The notes under the pieces: model-generated | Told to the model about the DNA's origin: nothing | What the model saw: the letters and a program-made list of their open reading frames with translations, nothing else | Database searches by the model: none | Shown here: positions 11,811-20,703 of the stretch, one piece after another | How the letters are laid out: every line of letters begins with the position of its first letter | Numbering within the stretch: the stretch's first letter is position 1 | Assembly (NCBI GenBank): GCA_006937955.1 | Contig: SSNP01000383.1 | Span: forward strand, 6,525-70,524 | Length of the DNA stretch: 64,000 bases | From: Pachypanchax playfairii | Lineage: Eukaryota; Chordata; Actinopteri; Cyprinodontiformes; Aplocheilidae | Direction: 5' to 3' | Position numbers and translations under genes: made by a program

Positions 11811-12644
11811 TAGGGATGGGTATCGTTAAGAAGTATTGTTAAGAGTACGGATAAATCCTTATCGATCCGGTGCTTTATCGGTACCCTTATCAGTACTTTT
11901 TTTTGAAAGACTAAAACACAAATAATGAGCTTTTATTATTCAATCTTTTTAACAACTGGAACACCAAAGCATGGAAAAAAAATAACTACATAATAAAAAG
12001 TACAAAATGAATAAGTCAATAAAAACACTATATAAACAACTTATTTTATATATCAAAAACTAAAAATACTATTTTAAAAATTTTAAGGTATTCAAATAAA
12101 AAATATCAAACATAACTTCCCCATCAAACAGTGTAATTAAGACCCAAAATGAAAGATTTTGAATGTTCAAGTGTGTAGTGCAAAAAAAGCCCTCTTGCTG
12201 CTTGCTGTTGTTGCTGCAGCACTCAGTCAAACCGAGTTGTTTGGTCAAATTACATGTGTTCCTGCCTCTGCAAGCAGCTTTTATTGCATTTGTGACAGCG
12301 TGCATTGTCTGTATCTATTTTTGTAAAATGAAGCCAAATTTGGGATCTTTTCGTTCGCTCTGCCATCGTACCTGCGTGTACCTGCTGGTGAGAGGAGCTT
12401 CTAGTGAGAGCACGAGGTGAACACGGGAACGCGCAGCTGTCCCCCCTCCCACCATCAGTCCCCGTGGCGTGTGTGCTTGTTAAGGACGAGCGGGCTGTCA
12501 ATACATTGTTTGGCTTGTGTTTATATCTCCCGCAAAAGGACGTTGATTTACCGTTAAGAGGACCGTTAAGGCTTATCGTTCCGGGTAGACCGTCAGAATC
12601 AGCTCCGGGGCTAATTTAATACCGAGGTTCGGTACCATTCCCTA
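11811..12644 (-). mobile_element. hAT element remnant with perfect 8-bp target duplication
   Basis: The left end tagggatgggtatcg and right end (reverse complement tagggaatggtaccg) are imperfect inverted repeats. Both flanks are atcagaaa (11803-11810 and 12645-12652), a perfect 8-bp duplication as made by hAT transposases. At 834 bp it is far shorter than an autonomous element (about 3 kb) and keeps only the start of the transposase gene. Confidence 0.92.
12120..12385 (-). pseudogene. hAT transposase N-terminus with BED zinc finger, frameshifted
   Basis: The minus-strand frame 12501-12250 contains AERTKRSQIWLHFTKIDTD followed by ARCHKCNK, the aromatic pair and CxxC of a BED finger. The next part, NTCNLTKQLGL, follows in another frame (12305-12069), so one small indel splits the finger. 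The His pair expected at the end is altered (KQL where KHL-x-H is usual). The rest of the transposase is absent. The similarity is to the ZBED/hAT-Ac type. Confidence 0.72.
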
Positions 12645-12702
12645 ATCAGAAATGTCGCTATATTTGTCGCTACGTGCTTTTTGGAAAAAAAAGTCACTAA
12701 AG

Positions 12703-12900
12703 CCTACCGCACACAAGAGCCATCAGCTGAGCTAACAGGCATTTGAGGCTGTTTGCTCAGAAGAATTTTCAGTGAGTTTTCAAAACAAACAGGTTTGATA
12801 TTTTTTACCTCGCGAGGCGAAAGACTCACCCCGTGTGCTCTACAAGAGCTGAGCCAAAATATTCAATTGACTAATCAAAATGTGTTCTCTGCTTATGTGA
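12703..12900. mobile_element. Fragment of the CCGCACACRAGAGC inverted-repeat family
   Basis: ctaccgcacacaagagccatcagctgagct matches the arm of the element at 19519-20703, and 12810-12900 (cgaggcgaaagactcaccccg.. then ..ctaatcaaaa) matches its inner arm (20215-20300). No second arm is present, so this is a half element. Confidence 0.6.
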
Positions 12901-13007
12901 GTCCTAGGTGGCAGGCCCCTGTCTTCAGAAAGATGAATGAAACAGAAACAGAGAAGATAAAAAAAAGTGCAGCCGGTATGTGCATAGGTTTATAATTAGG
13001 GAATATG

Positions 13008-13200
13008 CTTAAAGGTGGAATATGGAATATTTTAATAAAAAGCAATATTTTTAATAAAATAATACCTCCACAGGGTTTTTAGAGGGCTGTAGAATGAAAA
13101 TACAGTATGTCCTTTAAAAATTATATTTGAAGTAAAATATTATAAAATATTAATTTTGATGGGCACAATGTTGGCATTTTGTTTACATCTACCAGCCAAT
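13008..13200. repeat. TTAA-start repeat relic (same family as 63720-63975)
   Basis: From cttaaaggtggaatatggaa through the phrases aaaagcaatattttta, tagagggctgtagaatgaaa and ttttgtttacatctaccag, this matches the reverse complement of 63720-63975. The shared TTAA start fits a piggyBac- or Kolobok-type MITE. Its right end is not seen. Confidence 0.65.
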
Positions 13201-14110
13201 AGCGGGAAGCGCAGCGGGCACCATTTTGGGTTGCCTAATACTGTAAATAGTCTGGCACAGCGAGGCTGGTACTGTGGACTCTGCAGGTGGAGCAGCTGGA
13301 AGCCCCGGGGATATATGGGGATTATATACCTTATTTGCTTGCCATAGGAGGTTTTCCAACATGTGACGAGCAGGTTTTTATTAGCATGCCACGCTAACAC
13401 AGAGCTGCAGGTGGCTGAAGTGTGGGGAACTCCGGGCTGCGGGGTTCGATGAGAGGACACACCATAGAGGATTTTGTTTGCTGTTTGGAAAAGTGAGGTG
13501 TGTAGGATGGTGTGAGGAGAACAGAAGATTTCAGGGGGGATTGCAGGAAGTTTTGGTTTGCTCGAGAAGAGACCAGTGCAGCTTGAGCTCTTTGCTACGG
13601 AGTGAATCGATGACTGAGCTACAAACGGGTAGAAAACTACTTTTATCAGAGTCAGTGTGTGATCAGGTCTGGGAAATATGATTAGTGAGCTGAACTCATG
13701 ATATTTTATTGTCCTGCTCGGATCTGGCATCAGAGGGGGTTTGGTGAGGAATATTGGTCAACCTCAGCTTCGGAGCACGTGCTGGGGGGTTTACGAGCCT
13801 GGCACCCAGATGGCTGATGGTTTTGTGCTGTTGTTTTGGTGTCCATGCGCCATATCCCACCTTTAATTCTGGAATAACGATCACTTGTGATGGATTTTTT
13901 TTGGCACCTGAGCAGAGCTGCAGTTTGCCCCCTCCTTCCCCTCTTTTCCTCCACCTTTTACTTCTGTTTTTCACACAAAGACGCTCTGTTTTTTTTTTTT
14001 TTTTTTTTTTTGCTGATCTCTCGATGAGGCACTCGCTATCTGTTGTGCCCCCCCGTTTTTTTTTTGCCTGCTTTTTTTGCGTCACTGAGTCTCCCACCCG
14101 CAAATTCCTC
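13200..14110. other. No recognised gene
   Basis: Long overlapping frames on both strands (13140-13730 minus, 13754-14212 plus) show no domain and cross low-complexity runs (poly-T 13990-14013, pyrimidine-rich 13925-14075). The pyrimidine-rich stretch may be the 5' leader of the retroelement copy that starts near 14123. Confidence 0.4.
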
Positions 14111-14122
14111 AGATATGAAATT

Positions 14123-14640
14123 ATGGATCTGGTATCGTGGTCACTTGCACATTGGAATACTTTTTTACTAAGATTGAGGCTCGTGAAGGGGGAGCCAACA
14201 TGCTCGGACTAGACCCACGCTCTGTTGGTGGAGGACGGATATATTTGGATTACTGATCATGGGAACCTGCTGATTGGAGCTAGCAGTCACCTAAGGTATC
14301 AACAAATTCGGAAAAAAATGGAACGTGTATAACCTTATCTGGCAGCACTTGGACTGAAAAGCTTGGGGGGTCTGGATCACTCACTGATGTGGTTAGGATC
14401 TCACTGGAGGGAGGGGTGTCATCTTGGAGAAGCTGCAGGTTCGGTTCAGTGTGGAGTAGTGATTGTATGGCTGTTTTTCATGTGATTTGGACTAGTTCGG
14501 CTGTTTCGGATTCTCCACTGGAAGAAGTGTACCACAAGGACTGAAAGGGCTGTTGAATTCTGCAGTCCTGTCTAAAATTCCTCTTATCTTGTTTTGGCTG
14601 AGCCGAAAGTCAACATTTCAAACTCCCCTGAGGAGAATGC
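14123..14640 (+). pseudogene. Decayed copy of the membrane/coiled-coil retroelement protein
   Basis: The ATG at 14123 opens MDLVSWSLAHWNTFLLRLR..KGEP, like the start of the intact 173-residue protein at 36217 (MDLVSWSLNALDKVF..LRLKKGEP). It hits a stop at 14210-14212. The DNA match goes on out of frame: tatatttggattactgatca, cctgctgattgg, ggcagcacttggactgaaaa, and ttggagaagctgcaggttcg all have counterparts at 36400-36725. Several deletions and frameshifts are visible. This shows that the protein belongs to a dispersed family. Confidence 0.75.
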
Positions 14641-14724
14641 AGATGGGACACTCGGTTCCCCTTCCCTGCCCCCCCTCTCATTCCAAATGCTGGAGCTGGC
14701 TGACAGACTCTACAAGGTCAGAGA

Positions 14725-14900
14725 CTTCCAAATCACCAAAATCCTTGTACCATTTCGAACCTATCCTGAAAATGTTATCAAAATCCATCCAGGAGTTTTA
14801 GTTATCTTGTTAAAAAACAGACAGAGAGACAAACCCCTATGAAAATCTCCTCTGCCACCAACTGGCGGTGGTTGGGGTGGTTAAGTGCTTGGCGGAGGTG
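14725..14900 (+). repeat. RTE-type LINE tail, decayed
   Basis: The order atcaccaaaatcc, cctgaaaatgttatcaaaat, gagttttagttatcttgtta, acagacagagagacaaaccc, cttggcggaggt is the conserved 3' end of a widespread RTE-type tail. A better copy is at 58985-59198. Family naming is from memory of the motif order. Confidence 0.6.
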
Positions 14901-14929
14901 TGGGCTCTATGGGTGCTTTTCTAGTTATT

Positions 14930-15249
14930 GTTGCTGCCATTAACTTTATCACTGTTGTTATTTCCAGAGACATGATGACTGACCTAAATCCATCTGTGTT
15001 TGTCTGTATCACTTTCCTGTCAGCTTTGACCCCAGTCGGCTGAGGCAGAATGCCACTCATCTTGAGCCTGGTTCTGCAGGAGATTTTGTCCAGTTAAAAA
15101 GGAGTCGTTCCTTTCCACTGTCGCCAGTTGTGCTTGATCAGGATGGGGGATTGTGTTGAACTCACAATTCAACCCATTCGGGTGGTTCCTTTGATAGAAA
15201 ATGTTTTATTTTTACTAATTGATTTGGTACCTTGAAAGGACTTTTGATA
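14930..15249 (+). repeat. LINE 3' UTR, target of the CACTG element
   Basis: attgttgctgccattaactt, cagtcggctgaggcagaatg, ggagtcgttcctttccactg, ttcgggtggttcctttgata correspond step by step to the LINE 3' UTR at 37490-38620. The copy is cut at 15249 by the TIR element and resumes at 25721 (tatgaactggcgctttatga). It is repeated at 17389-17682 after the assembly gap. Confidence 0.8.
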
Positions 15250-15899
15250 CACTGTAAGACTTTTCACTGTGAATTTACAGTAATTTACTGGCAGCAGCTT
15301 TGCCAGTAAACTACTGTATTATTTACAGTGCCTTACTGTAATTTAAAAATACAGCATATAACTGTAAATGGCTCTATAGTTAATTACTGTAAATTTACAA
15401 CACCATCACAAATATTCTTTTACTGTTACTTTACAGTAATTTACTGGAAGCAGCTCCACCTGTAGACTACTGTATTTTTGCAGTGCTGTATCTCAGAATT
15501 ACAGTAGTCCTGTAAATAATTACACAGTTCATTACTGTAATATTACAACTATTTAAATTTACTAAAACTAAAAATAAATCATTATTATCATTTATTATAA
15601 TATTATAATAGTAATACTATAAAGAAATGACAGCTAGAAACAATTTTCTTTTCAAATATTTATTTGAAAAAATATGTGCAAAACAAAAATGATATCAATA
15701 AACTTTATGACCTCAGGGATTTTTTTTCTGTCATCTTTTCATTGTCATATTAGTGTGAGGCTGTTCTTTACAACTGATAGCAATAGTGACACATGGATAT
15801 TCCACTACACAACATCCTAGATGGTGTTCTGCCATTGCCCTGAATCACAGAAACTGCACCAGTAACATGTTGGTGAATGCTGAAATTTGACACCTTATG

Positions 15900-16125
15900 C
15901 AGGGGTGTCATACTGATTCCAGAAAGGGCTGTGTGGCAGCAGGTTTTCTTTCTAACCAGGCAGGAGCACGCCAGACTCTACTCACCTCATCTAGTTTTCA
16001 GGTTAAGACTGGACTCACTTGATGAAATGAGTGAAGTCTGGTGTGCACCCGCTTGGTTGGAATGAAAACCTGCAGCCACACGGCTCTTTCTGGAACAAGT
16101 TTCCCACCTGTGCCCTAGGGTCACA
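15900..16125. mobile_element. hAT-type MITE inside copy A
   Basis: The left repeat (caggggtgtcatactgattc then cagaaagggctgtgtgg) and the right repeat (reverse complement of ccacacggctctttctggaa) are inverted over about 60 bp. The counterpart in copy B is 18333-18558. The target duplication is not clear. The 62-residue frame at 15877-16065 is a shadow of this repeat. Confidence 0.75.
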
Positions 16126-16453
16126 CCTTCATGCTCAAACTGAAAAAAAGTTCACAAAGTATAAAATATTAAACACAATTCTGAACTCTTAAACACCAAC
16201 ATATATTTTGGTCGCTTGTTTACCTAAACAAATTGAACAGGGACAGGGCTCTAGCAATACAAATGCAACATTCAGACAAAGTTCAAAAAGTGTGTGATCT
16301 GCTTATTTGAAAGGATGAACTGTAAGATTGTATTCACACTAGATTTTTACAACAATAATGCCCAAACTCTTATTCCACAGGTAACTCACTTGCTTTAACC
16401 AATATCACAGTATTTTCTCTGACGCTGTGTGTGCGTGTGCGACCATGGCTAGA

Positions 16454-16616
16454 TCAGACAAAGTCCCACTTGAAGTCGCTGATCCTCTTGATGAGTGTGC
16501 TGACATGCGGATTCACAGATGTTGACTTCTTCAGGACCATCTTGCCACTCTTCTTGCTTTTCACCATCTCATGGCTCACTTTTGTGCCCCTCTCCGGGTT
16601 AATGTCAATGCAGCTT
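16454..16616 (-). pseudogene. Last exon of the C2H2/SAM gene kept in copy A
   Basis: Same sequence as 18887-19049 in copy B. It reads INPERGTKVSHEMVKSKKSG and then ..VNPHVSTLIKRISDFKWDFV before a stop. The upstream exons that should feed it are deleted in this copy, so it is a stranded 3' exon. Confidence 0.75.
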
Positions 16617-17378
16617 CTGTAAAACAATGTAGATATTAAGCTATTAAGCTATTTAACTGTTATGGGGCAAATAGAACTGACAATGAAAACTCATTCAGCT
16701 TATAAACTAATCTTTGCAGCAGTCTGTTTAGCTTACTCTGTTGACAGCATGAAGGGCATCAAGCAACTACTGGAAGGCGGCTGGGCAGGTTTTCCTTAAC
16801 TGCCTGGTTGTGACTTGCAGCAAAAAGCTGAAAAAATCCAACTTTGACAATGAAGGAAAAAAGTCTTGCAGGACTCGTTTTGCCTATGCAGAAAGAAAAA
16901 AAAGACAATTTGATTAAACTAATTACTTTTCTAACTTTATACCCACCAACAGAAACAACCAACATGTAATCAGTACCTTTCCATGCACAATCTTGTAGTC
17001 TAATTACTACATAGGCAAGATCCACATTTACATACAACTGAAAAAAATCAGAGGAACTGACGGAAGCGCCGCTTCAGTGAGTTTATACCGTATCATTTCC
17101 CGTTCACTTATTATATCAAATAATAACAGCCTAGCAGCAGACTTTCTAGCTCCACCAACGAGGCAAGGAAAAAAAAAGCTTTTCCAGAAAGACTGTCAAA
17201 AAAAGCGTTTGGACAAGGAAAAGAGTAAGAGAAAAGTCAAAGTCAACGCAGCGTTTGGAAGACGGCGCTGGCTCCAACACTTCGGGTCTACAGCCTGAGC
17301 TGTGCTTGTTGTCTCTGCTAGACGGCTGAGCTTTTTGTCTGTTTTGATGGTGATTTTTAGTTTTCCTCAAGACACAAG

Positions 17379-17388
17379 NNNNNNNNNN
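17379..17388. other. Assembly gap (10 Ns)
   Basis: Ten N bases. The sequence resumes with tgttatttccagagacatga, which is the same flank already read at 14956, so the gap joins two versions of one locus or two copies in tandem. Confidence 0.99.
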
Positions 17389-18332
17389 TGTTATTTCCAG
17401 AGACATGATGACTGACCTAAATCCATCTGTGTTTGTCTGTATCACTTTCCTGTCAGCTTTGACCCCAGTCGGCTGAGGCAGAATGCCACTCATCTTGAGC
17501 CTGGTTCTGCAGGAGATTTTGTCCAGTTAAAAAGGAGTCGTTCCTTTCCACTGTCGCCAGTTGTGCTTGATCAGGATGGGGGATTGTGTTGAACTCACAA
17601 TTCAACCCATTCGGGTGGTTCCTTTGATAGAAAATGTTTTATTTTTACTAATTGATTTGGTACCTTGAAAGGACTTTTGATACACTGTAAGACTTTTCAC
17701 TGTGAATTTACAGTAATTTACTGGCAGCAGCTTTGCCAGTAAACTACTGTATTATTTACAGTGCCTTACTGTAATTTAAAAATACAGCATATAACTGTAA
17801 ATGGCTCTATAGTTAATTACTGTAAATTTACAACACCATCACAAATATTCTTTTACTGTTACTTTACAGTAATTTACTGGAAGCAGCTCCACCTGTAGAC
17901 TACTGTATTTTTGCAGTGCTGTATCTCAGAATTACAGTAGTCCTGTAAATAATTACACAGTTCATTACTGTAATATTACAACTATTTAAATTTACTAAAA
18001 CTAAAAATAAATCATTATTATCATTTATTATAATATTATAATAGTAATACTATAAAGAAATGACAGCTAGAAACAATTTTCTTTTCAAATATTTATTTGA
18101 AAAAATATGTGCAAAACAAAAATGATATCAATAAACTTTATGACCTCAGGGATTTTTTTTCTGTCATCTTTTCATTGTCATATTAGTGTGAGGCTGTTCT
18201 TTACAACTGATAGCAATAGTGACACATGGATATTCCACTACACAACATCCTAGATGGTGTTCTGCCATTGCCCTGAATCACAGAAACTGCACCAGTAACA
18301 TGTTGGTGAATGCTGAAATTTGACACCTTATG

Positions 18333-18558
18333 CAGGGGTGTCATACTGATTCCAGAAAGGGCTGTGTGGCAGCAGGTTTTCTTTCTAACCAGGCAGGAGC
18401 ACGCCAGACTCCACTCACCTCATCTAGTTTTCAGGTTAAGACTGGACTCACTTGATGAAATGAGTGAAGTCTGGTGTGCACCCGCTTGGTTGGAATGAAA
18501 ACCTGCAGCCACACGGCTCTTTCTGGAACAAGTTTCCCACCTGTGCCCTAGGGTCACA
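18333..18558. mobile_element. hAT-type MITE inside copy B
   Basis: Same MITE as 15900-16125, offset by 2433 bases and differing by single bases (for example actccactc for actctactc). It sits 3' of the last exon of the C2H2/SAM gene. Confidence 0.75.
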
Positions 18559-19518
18559 CCTTCATGCTCAAACTGAAAAAAAGTTCACAAAGTATAAAAT
18601 ATTAAACACAATTCTGAACTCTTAAACACCAACATATATTTTGGTCGCTTGTTTACCTAAACAAATTGAACAGGGACAGGGCTCTAGCAATACAAATGCA
18701 ACATCCAGACAAAGTTCAAAAAGTGTGTGATCTGCTTATTTGAAAGGATGAACTGTAAGATTGTATTCACACTAGATTTTTACAACAATAATGCCCAAAC
18801 TCTTATTCCACAGGTAACTCACTTGCTTTAACGAATATCACAGTATTTTCTCTGACGCTGTGTGTGTGTGTGCGACCATGGCTAGATCAGACAAAGTCCC
18901 ACTTGAAGTCGCTGATCCTCTTGATGAGTGTGCTGACATGCGGATTCACAGATGTTGACTTCTTCAGGACCATCTTGCCACTCTTCTTGCTTTTTACCAT
19001 CTCATGGCTCACTTTTGTGCCCCTCTCCGGGTTAATGTCAATGCAGCTTCTGTAAAACAATGTAGATGGACAAAAAGGTTTTTCTTTATAGTTTTATCTT
19101 TATATGAATGTGGTATATGAACTAGTATGAACCACATTAAAAATTAATTTAAGCAGTAACATTACAACTAAAGGCAGTATTATGTCTGTGGTTGATATTC
19201 TAGAGTCAGAGCCTAAGCACTATTTGGTTATCACTACAAGGTTATTGAAATATGGTGTAGAGTGAAGAGCAGTCATTAAAGTCAATCTCTGTGGATCACT
19301 ATATGTGAAAAGAATGTACCTCTGAATAAACTCCAGTGTGCATGCTGCCTCATGTTGGTACTGCAGGTTAAAATTGTAGAAGGAGGAGAAGATCACTGCA
19401 AGGCCAAGAACAAAGGACGCCCCTTCACATAACACCTCTTTCTCTATGCTCAGCATCCATCGTTGGTTTTCCTGTGTCATTTGACATAGAAAAAAAAGAC
19501 TAGAAGTTAGAAACAATA

Positions 19519-20703
19519 ATGTCTGCCGCACACGAGAGCTATCTGTTGAGCTAAATCACTGAGACCATTTGTTCAGCAGATGGCTCACTGTGTATGCCTG
19601 ATTTTTGGTCAGTTTTCTGCCTCATGATGCCTTAAAGGAAAGTTTGGTTTGGTTCAAACTGGACCTTATTTTTAGTATTAAATACGGTCATAGACTCACC
19701 CAGACAGTTTTTGTGGAGCTCGGAGGCGTTTTCCTGTAATTTAGATCCATCTGACGGAGCTTTCTCTCATACCAACGAAGCAGACGGGGCCAAACATGGA
19801 CGCCCCTAAATTAGACATTATCTGCTGTAAACTCTCTCATTTCAGCTACATTTATAGATAAATGTCCAGTGTTAACGCCATGATAGCTCAACTTGGTTGT
19901 CATGGTAATAAACTTTTGTTGACATCATAGACAGTACTGCAGAGGGGCTTCTGCGGCGCACTTTGACGTATATAAATGTTGCCTACCCATGTACAGCCCC
20001 GGATTACCATGACAACAAAGCTGAGCTATGATGGCGTTCTGTTGCTGAAATGAGGGAGTTTACAGCAGAAAATGTCTAATTTAGGAGCTTCCATGTTTGT
20101 CCCCGTCTGCTTCGTTGGTATGAGAGAAAGCGCCGTCAGATGGATCTAAATTAAGGTCCAGTTTGAACCAAACCAAACTTCTCCTTTAAGGAGAAAATCA
20201 AATGTGTGAGAGTTTTTGCCTTGCGCGGCAAAAACTCCCCGTGTGCAGCGCTACCTAAGCTATGTACTGAGGGCAGAAATTCAAGTGACCAATCAAAACC
20301 CACCCACCGCTCATGATTCCAAGATGACAGCCCCCTGTCATAAAGTAAGAAAAGTGAATGGAGATCTGGATCTGGAAGAAAAATGGTTACTCCTTTTGAA
20401 TTTGAGGTGTTGCCATTCTGAAGTTAGGAATTTTCCTGACTTTAAAATGGCAATGACAGCAGCAACACCTAGTGGCTTTTCTCCCATATCAATATCTGTA
20501 TTTGTTTTATTTACCTTTCTTATTTTATGACAGGGGGCTGCCATCTCGGAATCATATGAGCAGAGGGTGTGTTTTGATTGGTTGTTTGAATTTCTGCCCT
20601 AAAATACATGGCTCAGGTAGTGCCGGACTCAGTGTGTTATTTAATAAGCAAACGTCTGGAATAACGTTTAGCTCATCAGACAGCTCTTGTGTGCGGCAGG
20701 CAT
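19519..20703. mobile_element. Inverted-repeat element in an intron of the C2H2/SAM gene
   Basis: The left arm (atgtctgccgcacacgagag, then ctatctgttgagct) and the right arm (reverse complement atgcctgccgcacacaagag, then ctgtctgatgagct) are inverted. Inner arm parts also pair: gggcagaaattcaagtgacc at 20270 with ttgaatttctgcccta near 20590. The left arm is split by the TTAA element 19632-20189. No coding region. It lies between exons 5 and 4. Confidence 0.8.
19632..20189. mobile_element. TTAA-flanked fold-back MITE, nested
   Basis: TTAA at 19632-19635 and 20186-20189 bound arms of about 250 bp: aggaaagtttggtttggttc on the left pairs with gaaccaaaccaaacttctcc on the right, and ccatgatagctcaactt with aaagctgagctatgatgg. 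The TTAA target fits piggyBac- or Kolobok-type MITEs. A related one lies at 24993-25238. Confidence 0.85.

Larger units (their letters stand above)
15250..17378. mobile_element. CACTG-end TIR element, internally deleted version (copy A)
   Basis: It starts cactgtaagacttttcactg after TA at 15248-15249. Positions 15250-16634 correspond without net length change to 17683-19067 of copy B. Positions 16645-17378 correspond to 23649-24369. The 4.58-kb middle, with most exons of the C2H2/SAM gene, is missing. The right end is lost in the gap. The first 500 bp are rich in actgtaaatttacagt-type subterminal repeats, as in CACTA/EnSpm elements. See the findings for the allele hypothesis. Confidence 0.85.

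Noticed and set aside
13140..13730. 196-codon open frame on the minus strand
   Set aside because: No domain, no supporting second copy, and it overlaps a repeat relic at its end and other frames on the plus strand. Composition does not stand out as coding.
13696..14212. Opposed frames of 135 and 152 codons
   Set aside because: Both run through poly-T and poly-pyrimidine tracts. The K- or F-rich runs are translations of simple sequence; only the last 29 codons of the plus frame (from 14123) match the retroelement protein.
14956..19067. Two independent insertions of the same element
   Set aside because: The LINE flank and the insertion point are the same in both, which independent insertion would not give. 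Alleles or a local duplication explain it better.
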